From Tepidibacillus fermentans (GTDB taxonomy: Bacteria > Bacillota > Bacilli > Tepidibacillales > Tepidibacillaceae), in assembly GCF_004342885.1 (NCBI RefSeq), contig NZ_SMAB01000006.1, positions 1 to 64,000 on the forward strand: a stretch of 64,000 bases of DNA. The letters run 5' to 3'. A program made the translations under genes and the position numbers. Below are positions 9,682-18,238 of the stretch, piece after piece. The stretch's first letter is position 1; every line of letters begins with the position of its first letter. The notes beneath the pieces are model-generated. The model was not told the DNA's origin, made no database searches, and was given only the letters and a program-made list of their open reading frames with translations.

Positions 9682-9837
9682 TTATCCGCGTAATTTGTTT
9701 TCAGTATCTGTGTCCGGTTGATCAATTTGATCTTCTTTTTTTAATGTAAACATGGATCCAAGGGATACGATTGGTGCCATTAAAATATCCCATCTTGTTC
9801 CTTGATGTTTTTCTTCATTTTTGGGATGTTGTTCCAT
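9682..9837 (-). CDS. small hypothetical protein, 51 residues
   Basis: A short minus-strand gene whose ATG is preceded by AGGTGA at a correct distance. The product is polar at both ends (begins MEQHPKNEEKHQG, ends NKLRG) with one short hydrophobic middle (WDILMAPIVSLGSMFTL) that could lie on or in the membrane. I do not recognise the family. It is divergent from cstA, whose start is 118 bases away, so the two may share a control region. The ribosome site and the composition make a real gene more likely than chance, but conservation has not been tested. Confidence 0.55.
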   Translation of the reverse strand: MEQHPKNEEKHQGTRWDILMAPIVSLGSMFTLKKEDQIDQPDTDTENKLRG

Positions 9838-9955
9838 TATCTTCACCTCATTTTTACAATTCCCTTTTTTTAAAAAAAATAACGAGGTTAATTTTGTATA
9901 AAATGACTATTATTAGGGAAAACAAAAAACTGAATTTCATATAAGAGGTGATTAG

Positions 9956-12028
9956 ATGAAAAAGACATTTCGTTTGCTGATTTGGGCGATTGTAATTGCT
10001 TTAGCCACTTATTCTCTTGTGGTAATTGCAATCAATCGCAAAGAGCATATTAATGCATTATGGATATTGACGGCTGCCCTTGGTTCTTACTTTATCGCGT
10101 ATCGTTTCTACGCAAGATTTCTTGCGTATAAAGTATTCGGCTTAGATAATAGAAGGGCAACAGCTGCTGAAGTACATAATGATGGAAAGGATTTTGTACC
10201 GACTAATAAATATGTGCTTTATGGTCATCATTTTGCCGCCATTGCAGGAGCAGGCCCACTTGTTGGACCAACCTTAGCAGCGCAGATGGGTTACTTGCCA
10301 GGTGCACTTTGGATTATCGCTGGGGTTATTATTGCTGGTGCAGTTCAGGATTTTATTGTTTTATTCATTTCTATGAGACGTGATGGCAAATCATTAGGGG
10401 AAATAGCCAAGGAAGAGATTGGTCCATTTGGAGGTTTTATTGCGCTCATTGGTGTTCTGTCTATTATGATCATTCTAATTGCCGTACTGGCGCTTGTTGT
10501 CGTCAATGCCCTAAAAGGAAGTCCTTGGGGCACCTTTACGATTGCTATGACGATTCCTATTGGACTTTTGTTAGGTTTTTATATGAGATATATTCGGCCT
10601 GGAAAAGTAATGGAGGCATCGATAATCGGGTTTGCTTTGCTGATAATCAGTCTTTGGGGCGGTAAATATGTTGCGGTTTCTCCCTTTTGGGGTCCAATCT
10701 TTACGTTAGATGGTACCTCTCTTGCCATTTGGACCATCATCTATGGTTTTATTGCATCAGTCCTTCCAGTATGGATGTTGCTTGCTCCAAGAGATTATTT
10801 GAGTACGTTTTTAAAGATTGGTACGATTTCCGCATTAGCAATTGGGATCTTTCTTGTTTTACCAGATATTCAAATGCCAGCATTTACGAAGTTCATTAAT
10901 GGAACAGGACCTGTTTTTTCCGGAAACTTATTCCCGTTCTTATTTATTACAATAGCCTGTGGTGCTGTTTCTGGTTTTCACGCTTTGATCTCCTCGGGAA
11001 CAACGCCAAAACTCATTGCAAAAGAAAAACAAGCGCAATTTATTGCTTTTGGTGGGATGCTAACAGAATCGTTTGTTGCTATCATGGCATTAATTGCGGC
11101 AACCATTTTAACACCAGGCGTTTATTTTGCGATCAATAGCCCACCGGCAGTGATTGGCACTGAATTTAATCAAGCCGCACAAACTATTACTTCATGGGGA
11201 TTCCCTGTGACAGGAGAAGAATTAAGTATGCTTTCCAAAGATGTGGATGAGGAAACGATTCTTTCGCGGACAGGAGGAGCTCCCTCATTAGCGGTAGGAA
11301 TGGCACACATCTTTACACGGTTAATTGGTGGAAAAGAATTAATGGCTTTTTGGTACCATTTTGCCATTCTATTTGAAGCTGTTTTCATACTGACGACAGT
11401 GGATGCAGGGACAAGGGTTGCGCGTTTTATGCTTCAAGATCTTTTGTCCCATATATATAAACCATTAGGAAGAACAGATAATACCTTTGCTTCAGTGTTT
11501 AGTAGTGCAATTATTGTGGGAGTATGGGGATACTTCTTATATACAGGTGTAACTGATCCATTAGGCGGAATTAATACCCTATGGCCATTATTTGGTATAT
11601 CCAACCAAATGCTTGCAGCCATTGCTCTCACTGTAGGTACAACAGTATTGTTTAAAATGGGGAAATCACGCTATACATGGACGACAATTGTACCATTGAG
11701 CTGGCTCATCGTCGTTACAATGAGCGCTGGATGGCAAAAGATCTTCTCTGATAATCCAAAAGTTGGATTTTTAGCTCATGCGAATTTTATTCGTGGTTTT
11801 TTGGAGAAGGGACAATTGGCACCTGGAGTAAAGAATGTTAATGCGATGAATCAGATTATTTTTAATGATCGTCTTGATGCTGCAATAACTGGGCTATTTA
11901 TGATCATGGTTATTGCCATCTTAGCAGATGCGATTCGCGTATGGTATGGAGTGCTATCAAAAACTAAAGAGTATCCATTACGGGAAAGTGAATATATTCC
12001 TTCAAAATTAGGTGAAGAAGGGGTATAA
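9956..12028 (+). CDS. cstA: CstA-family carbon starvation / pyruvate-peptide transporter
   Basis: Large inner-membrane transporter of the CstA family. Members import pyruvate or peptides, mostly when carbon is scarce. The 690-residue protein has some sixteen hydrophobic segments. CstA hallmarks include the conserved loop HFAAIAGAGPLVGPTLAAQ near residues 79-97, and later SGFHALISSGTTPK. The start ATG follows AAGAGGTG. The downstream YbdD gene starts two bases after the stop codon, the usual CstA/YbdD pairing. No LytS/LytT-type or other regulator is adjacent, so the control signal is not visible. Confidence 0.9.
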   Translation: MKKTFRLLIWAIVIALATYSLVVIAINRKEHINALWILTAALGSYFIAYRFYARFLAYKVFGLDNRRATAAEVHNDGKDFVPTNKYVLYGHHFAAIAGAGPLVGPTLAAQMGYLPGALWIIAGVIIAGAVQDFIVLFISMRRDGKSLGEIAKEEIGPFGGFIALIGVLSIMIILIAVLALVVVNALKGSPWGTFTIAMTIPIGLLLGFYMRYIRPGKVMEASIIGFALLIISLWGGKYVAVSPFWGPIFTLDGTSLAIWTIIYGFIASVLPVWMLLAPRDYLSTFLKIGTISALAIGIFLVLPDIQMPAFTKFINGTGPVFSGNLFPFLFITIACGAVSGFHALISSGTTPKLIAKEKQAQFIAFGGMLTESFVAIMALIAATILTPGVYFAINSPPAVIGTEFNQAAQTITSWGFPVTGEELSMLSKDVDEETILSRTGGAPSLAVGMAHIFTRLIGGKELMAFWYHFAILFEAVFILTTVDAGTRVARFMLQDLLSHIYKPLGRTDNTFASVFSSAIIVGVWGYFLYTGVTDPLGGINTLWPLFGISNQMLAAIALTVGTTVLFKMGKSRYTWTTIVPLSWLIVVTMSAGWQKIFSDNPKVGFLAHANFIRGFLEKGQLAPGVKNVNAMNQIIFNDRLDAAITGLFMIMVIAILADAIRVWYGVLSKTKEYPLRESEYIPSKLGEEGV

Positions 12029-12029
12029 G

Positions 12030-12233
12030 ATGAACTTACGTTTTCCAGTTCATATAAAATGGAAGAAGATGGTTAGTGCATTTCATACCATTGTAGGTGG
12101 TCCGAATTATGCTGCCTATTTAGAACATTTTAAGAACCACCATCCAGACGAGGTTCCATTGACAGAAAAAGAATTTTATGAGCAGCGACTAAAGGATCGT
12201 TATGAAGGTGGTAAAATTAATCGATGTTGCTAA
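12030..12233 (+). CDS. YbdD/YjiX-family CstA partner protein
   Basis: A 67-residue protein of the YbdD/YjiX family, whose members are nearly always encoded after CstA-type transporters and are thought to be needed for their activity. Conserved features are GGPNYAAYLEHFKNHHP and a C-terminal CC pair. AAGGGG directly upstream fixes the ATG at 12030; the GTG at 12012 would overlap cstA by 17 bases and is less likely. A strong terminator follows. Confidence 0.85.
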   Translation: MNLRFPVHIKWKKMVSAFHTIVGGPNYAAYLEHFKNHHPDEVPLTEKEFYEQRLKDRYEGGKINRCC

Positions 12234-12243
12234 AAAAGTAAAA

Positions 12244-12281
12244 AAACCCACTTCTTATTAACAAGGAGTGGGATTTTTTTT
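12244..12281 (+). terminator. terminator of cstA-ybdD
   Basis: CCCACTTCTT pairs with AAGGAGTGGG, followed by ATTTTTTTT. Confidence 0.85.
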
Positions 12282-12299
12282 GCTAGATAAACCACTTTA

Positions 12300-12440
12300 T
12301 ACTCACTGAATTTTCCTAATAAATATAAATAAAGGAAACCTACACCAGCGGAGTGAGTGCCTTTGAACTAGAGTCCATCACCAAGGGAAACTACGAGAAT
12401 TTTGTGTATACAACCATTCTATTCCTTTTTTCATTATAAA
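12300..12440. other. unassigned GC-richer block in AT-rich spacer
   Basis: Between the cstA terminator and the alpha-glucoside promoter lies a stretch with several GC-rich words (12338-12412) inside very AT-rich DNA. It has no open reading frame that I trust. The words AAAGGAAA, TACAC and CGGAG occur in the same order as in the repeat half-copy at 33289-33345, and it ends in GTATACAACC, reminiscent of that repeat's right arm. It may be a decayed copy or a small RNA; neither is shown. Confidence 0.25.
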
Positions 12441-12459
12441 TTTATTTTACTTAAATTAT

Positions 12460-12471
12460 GCAAACGTTTGT
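12460..12471. promoter_or_regulatory. upstream operator for a LacI-family repressor
   Basis: CAAACGTTTG (12461-12470) is a perfect palindrome with the AAACGTTT core typical of LacI/GalR-family operators. It lies 74 bases upstream of the -35, and its centre is exactly 120 bases from the centre of the second operator. The LacI-type gene at the end of the same cluster is the obvious candidate binder. Confidence 0.6.
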
Positions 12472-12538
12472 CTTATTAAATAAGTTTATTGACAATATAA
12501 GATAGTTGAGAGAAAAGTATAAATTGTGTAAAAAAAGA

Positions 12539-12567
12539 TTGCTATATAAAAAAATGGGCGATATAAT
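12539..12567 (+). promoter_or_regulatory. promoter of the alpha-glucoside operon
   Basis: TTGCTA and TATAAT are separated by 17 bases, giving an expected transcription start near 12574. The operator at 12580-12591 begins about six bases downstream of that start, where a bound repressor would block initiation. Confidence 0.6.
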
Positions 12568-12579
12568 GAAAATGAAAGC

Positions 12580-12591
12580 GCAAACGTTTTC
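12580..12591. promoter_or_regulatory. promoter-proximal operator for a LacI-family repressor
   Basis: GCAAACGTTTTC contains the same AAACGTTT core and lies inside a longer imperfect palindrome (AATGAAA...TTTTCATT). As a CcpA cre site it has two mismatches to TGWAANCGNTNWCA, so the local LacI-type regulator fits better, though CcpA input is not excluded. Confidence 0.6.
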
Positions 12592-12639
12592 ATTATAAAA
12601 TGATTTGAAACTAAAAAAATATAGGGGGGGAATCATAAA

Positions 12640-13941
12640 ATGAAAACGAAAAAATTCCTTTTAACAATGCTTTCTCTTTTTCTGTTGCTAAGCACTGTAT
12701 TGTTTGGGTGTTCTTCATCCAGTACTTCAGAAAGTAAAGGCTCAGAAAAACAAGTTACTCTTGATATTTTCCAGTTCAAGGTAGAATTTAAAGATCAATT
12801 TGAACAAGTGGCGAAACAGTACGAAAACCAAAATCCAGGAGTCAAAATTAATATTACGACAGTTGGTGGCGGTGAAGACTACGGTGTAGCACTTAAATCT
12901 AAGTTTGCGTCAGGTGAAGAACCAGCGATTTTTAACGTAGGCGGACCACAAGATGTTGCTGATTGGGAAGCCAAGCTAGCTGACTTATCTGATACAAAAG
13001 CTGCAGCACAAGCACTTGAAGGTACACTCGATGGTGTTAAGAAAAACGGTCAAATTTTAGGTTTACCATATAATCAAGAAGGTTATGGACTAATCTATAA
13101 CAAGAAAATATTTGCAAAAGCAGGTATTAATCCTGAAAACATTAAAACATATTCCGACTTAGAAAATGCAGTGAAAAAGCTAGAAGCTAACAAATCGTCT
13201 TTAGGTATTGACGCTGTATTTGCTTTCCCGGCAAAAGAAACATGGGTAACTGGACTACATTTATCTAACGTATTTTTGGCTCCTGAATTCAATTCCAATG
13301 TTGTTAATGCATTTAATGCAAAGACAGTTGAATTCAAATATGGAAATGCAATGAAAAAATTAGTTGATCTTCAAAATAAGTATTCTGTTCAACCAACAGT
13401 AAGTTTAGACTACTCAAAACAAGTTGAAGAGTTATTCTCAACTGGTAAAGTAGCAATGATTCAACAAGGTAACTGGGTATATAATTCAATAGCAGATATT
13501 GATCCTGAATTAGCTGAAAAAAATATTGGTCTTTTACCAATACCGGTTGAAGGATTTAAAGAAGATTCGATTCCAGTTGGCGTACCAATGTATTGGGCAG
13601 TAAATAAAAATAAAGATCAAAAAGTAGTAGCAGAAGCAAAGAAATTCTTAGATTGGTTATATACTTCTGATGAAGGTAAAGATATTGTCTTAAACAAGTT
13701 TAAATTTATTCCAGCATACAAAGGCTATGATTCATCAAAAATTTCAGATCCACTTTCAAAAGAAATTTATAACTATGCACAAAATGGAAAAACAATTGGT
13801 TGGGTATTTATGGGTTATCCAACAGGTTGGGGTATGGATAAATTAGGTGTGAACATTCAAAAATATGTAAGTAACAAAATGACTTGGGATCAATTAATTG
13901 CAGATTCCAAAAAAGCTTGGGAAGAAGCAAGAAATAAGTAA
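12640..13941 (+). CDS. sugar ABC transporter substrate-binding lipoprotein
   Basis: Family 1 extracellular solute-binding protein, the capture subunit of a carbohydrate importer. The lipoprotein signal ends in LFGC (Cys 24), followed by a Ser-rich linker and a 433-residue MalE-like body with YNQEGYGLIYNKKIFAKAGI, the hinge motif of this family. AGGGGGGG precedes the ATG. It is the first gene after the promoter/operators and is followed by a hairpin, then two permeases and an alpha-glucosidase. Maltose, isomaltose or other alpha-glucosides are therefore the likely ligands (inference from context). Confidence 0.88.
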   Translation: MKTKKFLLTMLSLFLLLSTVLFGCSSSSTSESKGSEKQVTLDIFQFKVEFKDQFEQVAKQYENQNPGVKINITTVGGGEDYGVALKSKFASGEEPAIFNVGGPQDVADWEAKLADLSDTKAAAQALEGTLDGVKKNGQILGLPYNQEGYGLIYNKKIFAKAGINPENIKTYSDLENAVKKLEANKSSLGIDAVFAFPAKETWVTGLHLSNVFLAPEFNSNVVNAFNAKTVEFKYGNAMKKLVDLQNKYSVQPTVSLDYSKQVEELFSTGKVAMIQQGNWVYNSIADIDPELAEKNIGLLPIPVEGFKEDSIPVGVPMYWAVNKNKDQKVVAEAKKFLDWLYTSDEGKDIVLNKFKFIPAYKGYDSSKISDPLSKEIYNYAQNGKTIGWVFMGYPTGWGMDKLGVNIQKYVSNKMTWDQLIADSKKAWEEARNK

Positions 13942-13958
13942 TATCGGTTTTAGCAAAT

Positions 13959-13998
13959 GGAAACAAGGCAACATTTTTAGTTGCTTTGTTTCCTTCTA
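13959..13998 (+). terminator. intercistronic hairpin after the sugar-binding protein
   Basis: GGAAACAAGGCAAC pairs with GTTGCTTTGTTTCC, followed by TTCTATTT. It probably raises the ratio of binding protein to permeases by partial termination or mRNA protection. Confidence 0.65.
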
Positions 13999-14051
13999 TT
14001 TCTACGTAGTGCAACTTGATTCATAGGACACTAATTTTGGAGGGTTATTAA

Positions 14052-14912
14052 ATGCGAAAACAATCTTTATGGTACTGGTTATTTTTATTTCCAGTCCTTA
14101 TCGCGTTAACAGTTGTTGTGATAATCCCATTTATTTTTGGACTATATTATTCTTTTACCAATTGGAACGGAATTCAAAGTACTGAATTTGTAGGTTTTAA
14201 ACATTATATAAAACTTTTTCAAGATGGGGAATTCTTGCATTCCATTTGGTTTACAACGAAATTTGCGATCGCATCTGTTTTCTTTATTAACTTTTTTGGT
14301 CTTATATTAGCATTAATTGTGACGCAAAAATTAAAGACAAGTAAAATTATGCGTACGATTTTTTTTATGCCTAACTTAATCGGAGGGTTAATCTTAGGAT
14401 TTATTTGGCAATTTATTTTTATTAAAGTATTTGCTGGTATTGGAGACTTACTTCATGTTGAAGGCTTTAGAGGTTGGTTATCAACGACAGAAACAGGCTT
14501 CTGGGGACTTGTTATTTTGATGAGCTGGCAAATGGCTGGGTATATTATGGTGATTTATATTGCTTATTTAGAAAACATTCCACAAGAATTATTAGAAGCT
14601 GCTGAAATAGATGGAGCAAATAGTTTCCAACGTTTTCGACATATTACGTTCCCACTTGTAGCTCCTGCATTTACCGTAAGTATGTTTTTGACACTATCAA
14701 ATTCATTTAAATTGTATGATCAAAACTTATCTTTAACAGGAGGCGGCCCGTACGACTCTACTCAAATGGTTGCAATGAATATTTTTAAAACAGCGTTTTC
14801 GGAAAATCAAATGGCATATGCACAATCAAAAGCAGTTATATTTTTCTTAATTGTTACAGTGATCTCCTTAACTCAAGTATACTTTAACAAAAAAAGAGAG
14901 GTGGAGATGTAA
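14052..14912 (+). CDS. sugar ABC transporter permease (MalF/UgpA type)
   Basis: Membrane subunit of the alpha-glucoside importer. At 286 residues it has six membrane segments and the EAA loop of carbohydrate permeases (QELLEAAEIDGANSFQRFRH). GGAGG precedes the ATG, and its last base overlaps the start of the second permease. No ATPase gene is present in the cluster, so the system must borrow a shared ATPase of the MsmX type from elsewhere. Confidence 0.88.
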   Translation: MRKQSLWYWLFLFPVLIALTVVVIIPFIFGLYYSFTNWNGIQSTEFVGFKHYIKLFQDGEFLHSIWFTTKFAIASVFFINFFGLILALIVTQKLKTSKIMRTIFFMPNLIGGLILGFIWQFIFIKVFAGIGDLLHVEGFRGWLSTTETGFWGLVILMSWQMAGYIMVIYIAYLENIPQELLEAAEIDGANSFQRFRHITFPLVAPAFTVSMFLTLSNSFKLYDQNLSLTGGGPYDSTQMVAMNIFKTAFSENQMAYAQSKAVIFFLIVTVISLTQVYFNKKREVEM

Positions 14913-15727
14913 TGGGAAAAGTGCGAAAGTATGTTATTGAAATCATTGGAATTATTTTAGCCCTTATTTGGTTAGCACCGTTTTATTTAATGGTAGTAAA
15001 CTCTTTTAAAACAAAACGAGAGATTTTTGTCGATACATTACGATTACCAGAAAAATTTACATTTAAGAATTATACTGAAGCATTTGAACGCTTAGATTTT
15101 ATTCAAACCTTTTTCAATTCCTTATTGATTACAGTTATTAGCGTAGGCATTATTATCGTATTTTCATCAATGGCAGCTTATGCACTTTCTCGACGTAAAA
15201 GAAAAATTAGTTCTCTGATCTTCTTTATTTTCGTTGGAGCAATGCTCATTCCCTTCCAATCTGTAATGATTCCATTAGTGTATATCTTCGGGAAAATGAA
15301 TATGTTAAATAGAATCGGATTAATCTTTATGTATTTAGGATTTGGATCTAGTCTATCTATATTCCTTTATCACGGAACACTAAATGGCATTCCGAAAGCG
15401 TTAGATGAAGCAGCAACGATTGATGGAGCAAATCGATTCCAAGTATTTTGGTATGTTATATTCCCAATGCTTAAACCGATAACGGTCACAGTTGCTATCT
15501 TAAATACAATTTGGATATGGAATGATTACTTATTACCTTCTCTCGTTATTAATAAAGAAGGGATACAAACGATCCCATTGAAGATGTTCTTCTTCTTCGG
15601 AGAATATACGAAACAATGGCACTTAGCCTTAGCTGGTTTAACGATTGCAATCATTCCAGTTATTATTAGCTATTTCTTTGCCCAAAAACAAATTATTAAA
15701 GGCATTTCCGAAGGTGCAGTTAAATAG
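14912..15727 (+). CDS. sugar ABC transporter permease (MalG/UgpE type)
   Basis: Partner permease of the preceding gene, 271 residues with about six membrane segments and the loop PKALDEAATIDGANRFQVFW. Its start overlaps the stop of the first permease (TAATG), implying coupled translation, with GAGGTGGAG just upstream. Confidence 0.88.
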   Translation: MGKVRKYVIEIIGIILALIWLAPFYLMVVNSFKTKREIFVDTLRLPEKFTFKNYTEAFERLDFIQTFFNSLLITVISVGIIIVFSSMAAYALSRRKRKISSLIFFIFVGAMLIPFQSVMIPLVYIFGKMNMLNRIGLIFMYLGFGSSLSIFLYHGTLNGIPKALDEAATIDGANRFQVFWYVIFPMLKPITVTVAILNTIWIWNDYLLPSLVINKEGIQTIPLKMFFFFGEYTKQWHLALAGLTIAIIPVIISYFFAQKQIIKGISEGAVK

Positions 15728-15834
15728 ATTCAGTATTTAGTAGCTGTGTTATCTTTGTTGTTCCTAGTCATTGTGCTTCTTGAGAGAAAACGGGGACAAC
15801 GAAAAGGTGCTTAATAACTTAAGGAGGATATTTC

Positions 15835-18204
15835 ATGCTAGAAGATACAAGTTTTGCGATTCATCCAGGAAAAGAAAAGATCATTGAAAATACCGATTAT
15901 CGAGATATTGGCAATCTAGTACAAAAGCATTTTGAACATGGTGTGTTAACAGCTCATTCTGAAACAGGAGAGTTAAAGGTTCTTTTTTATCGTGATGATA
16001 TTGTAAGGTTTGTGATGAATCCATTTGGCCAAGCAAGTTTAAAAAGCAGTCCTGCTTTAATTAAAGAACCTGAATCAGTCGATGTTACATTCACAGAAAC
16101 TAACTCTTTGATCGTGTTAGAGTCAAAACTTCTAAAAGTAGAAATCAACAAAGAACCATTAAGAGTGACCATTTTCGATCAAGAAGGTAGGCTCATTGTC
16201 CGTGAAGGAAAAAAAGGAATGGGTTATAAACCTTCAAAAGAAGTGATCTGTTACAAAGAGATGGGGGAAAAGGATCATTTCTATGGGTTTGGTGAAAAGA
16301 CCGGTTTCTTAGACAAACGTGGCGAAAAAATGACCATGTGGAATTCCGATGTTTATGCTCCCCATAACCCAGAAACGGATGCCTTATATCAATCGATCCC
16401 TTTCTTTATTACATTAAGAGATGGGAAAGCCCATGGCATATTTTTCGATAATACATTTAAGTCTACTTTTGATTTGAGAACGGAAGAAGAGTACTATTCC
16501 TTTATGGCAGAAGGGGGACAAATCGATTATTATCTTTTTGCAGGTCCTTCTATGAAAGAGGTGTTAGAACAATATACGACGTTAACAGGGCGAATTCCAA
16601 TACCACCAAAATGGGCCATTGGTTATCATCAATCCCGTTATAGTTATGAAACAGAGCAAGAAGTAAGGGAAATCGCCAACACCTTCTTAGAAAAAGGGAT
16701 TCCTCTTGATGTGATTTACTTGGATATTCATTACATGGATGGTTATCGGGTCTTTACCTTTGATCAAAACCGTTTTCCCAATCCCAAACAACTGGTCAAA
16801 GACTTGAAAGAAAAAGGAATTCGCGTCGTACCCATCGTCGACCCTGGTGTTAAAGAAGACCCTGAATATGATGTGTATCAAGAAGGAGTTAAGGGAGATC
16901 ACTTCTGTAAATATATTGAAGGGAATATTTACTTTGGTGATGTATGGCCTGGAAACAGTGCATTTCCCGATTTCACAAGTGAGAAAGTGCGAAAGTGGTG
17001 GGGTGAGAAGCATAAATTTTATAGCGATTTAGGCATTGATGGGATCTGGAATGATATGAACGAGCCAGCGGTTTTCAATGAAACGAAAACCATGGATGTC
17101 AAAGTGATGCATGAAAATGATGGAGATCCGAAAACCCACCGGGAACTTCACAATCTTTATGGCCTGTTGATGGGGAATGCAACGTATAACGGAATGAAGC
17201 AACATCTACAAGGAAAAAGACCGTTCCTGCTTACTCGTTCTGGTTTTTCAGGTGTACAACGATATGCAGCAGTCTGGACTGGAGATAATCGCAGTTTCTG
17301 GGAGCATTTACAAATGTCTTTGCCCATGGTGATGAACCTTGGTTTATCGGGAATACCTTTTGCAGGTTCAGATGTAGGTGGATTTGCTCATGATAGCAAT
17401 GGGGAATTATTAGCTCGCTGGACTCAGGTAGGGGCATTTACACCTTATTTTCGTAACCATAGTGCGTTAGGATTTGCAAGACAAGAACCGTGGTCATTTG
17501 GTGAGAAGTATGAAAAAGTAATTAAAAAATATATTCAATTACGTTATAAATGGCTTCCTCAGCTTTATACCTTGTTTGCGGAAGCACATCGAACAGGAAC
17601 ACCAATTATGCGTCCTCTTGTGATGGAATATCCGAACGATGCAAATACGTACAATCTGTCAGACCAATTTATGATCGGGGATAATGTAGTCATAGCACCG
17701 ATTGTACACCCATTTGTTACTCATCGGGTTGTTTATCTACCAGCGGGACGTTGGGTTGATTATTGGACAGGTAAAATTCTAGAAGGGAATCAACACCACC
17801 TCATTCAAGCAGAACTTGATGTGTTACCCATTTATGTAAAAGAAGGTACGATGATCGCACTAGGGGCTGTTAAACAAAACACCAATGAAAAAGATGAGAC
17901 ACTAACCCTGCATTTATATAAGAGTGAATTATCGACTTATCAATTTACACTTTATGATGATGATGGCTTAAGCTTTGACTATGAAAAAGGAAACTATTTG
18001 CGCAAAATAATAAAAGTTACTTGCCAAGAAAAAGAAGTTCACCTAGAAATTAAAGATGAAGGGAACTTTAAACCCGACTGGAGAACCCTTGAACTCATCG
18101 TTCATCATGGAGAATCGGATATCAATGTTTATGTAAATGGCAAACGACTTTCAGACATTAAGTCCAATACTGATTTACCAACGTATGTGATCGAGCAAAA
18201 TTAA
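15835..18204 (+). CDS. alpha-glucosidase, glycoside hydrolase family 31
   Basis: Cytoplasmic retaining glycosidase that releases glucose from the imported alpha-glucosides. The 789-residue protein has the GH31 layout: N-terminal beta domain with FYGFGEKTG, then a TIM barrel. The nucleophile Asp is near residue 407 in GIWNDMNEP, the acid/base Asp near 484 in WTGDNRSFWEHL, and a substrate-binding stretch is GIPFAGSDVGGF. There is no signal peptide. AAGGAGG precedes the ATG. It follows the permeases by 107 bases and precedes the regulator. Preference for alpha-1,4 or alpha-1,6 bonds, or alpha-xylosides, cannot be decided by eye. Confidence 0.9.
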   Translation: MLEDTSFAIHPGKEKIIENTDYRDIGNLVQKHFEHGVLTAHSETGELKVLFYRDDIVRFVMNPFGQASLKSSPALIKEPESVDVTFTETNSLIVLESKLLKVEINKEPLRVTIFDQEGRLIVREGKKGMGYKPSKEVICYKEMGEKDHFYGFGEKTGFLDKRGEKMTMWNSDVYAPHNPETDALYQSIPFFITLRDGKAHGIFFDNTFKSTFDLRTEEEYYSFMAEGGQIDYYLFAGPSMKEVLEQYTTLTGRIPIPPKWAIGYHQSRYSYETEQEVREIANTFLEKGIPLDVIYLDIHYMDGYRVFTFDQNRFPNPKQLVKDLKEKGIRVVPIVDPGVKEDPEYDVYQEGVKGDHFCKYIEGNIYFGDVWPGNSAFPDFTSEKVRKWWGEKHKFYSDLGIDGIWNDMNEPAVFNETKTMDVKVMHENDGDPKTHRELHNLYGLLMGNATYNGMKQHLQGKRPFLLTRSGFSGVQRYAAVWTGDNRSFWEHLQMSLPMVMNLGLSGIPFAGSDVGGFAHDSNGELLARWTQVGAFTPYFRNHSALGFARQEPWSFGEKYEKVIKKYIQLRYKWLPQLYTLFAEAHRTGTPIMRPLVMEYPNDANTYNLSDQFMIGDNVVIAPIVHPFVTHRVVYLPAGRWVDYWTGKILEGNQHHLIQAELDVLPIYVKEGTMIALGAVKQNTNEKDETLTLHLYKSELSTYQFTLYDDDGLSFDYEKGNYLRKIIKVTCQEKEVHLEIKDEGNFKPDWRTLELIVHHGESDINVYVNGKRLSDIKSNTDLPTYVIEQN

Positions 18205-18238
18205 TCGTTTCAATTTGCTTATGGAAGGGGTGATTGAA

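Noticed and set aside
12580-12591. CcpA cre site at the alpha-glucoside promoter
   Set aside because: There are two mismatches at fixed positions, while the palindromic AAACGTTT core and a twin site 120 bp away fit a dedicated LacI-family repressor better.
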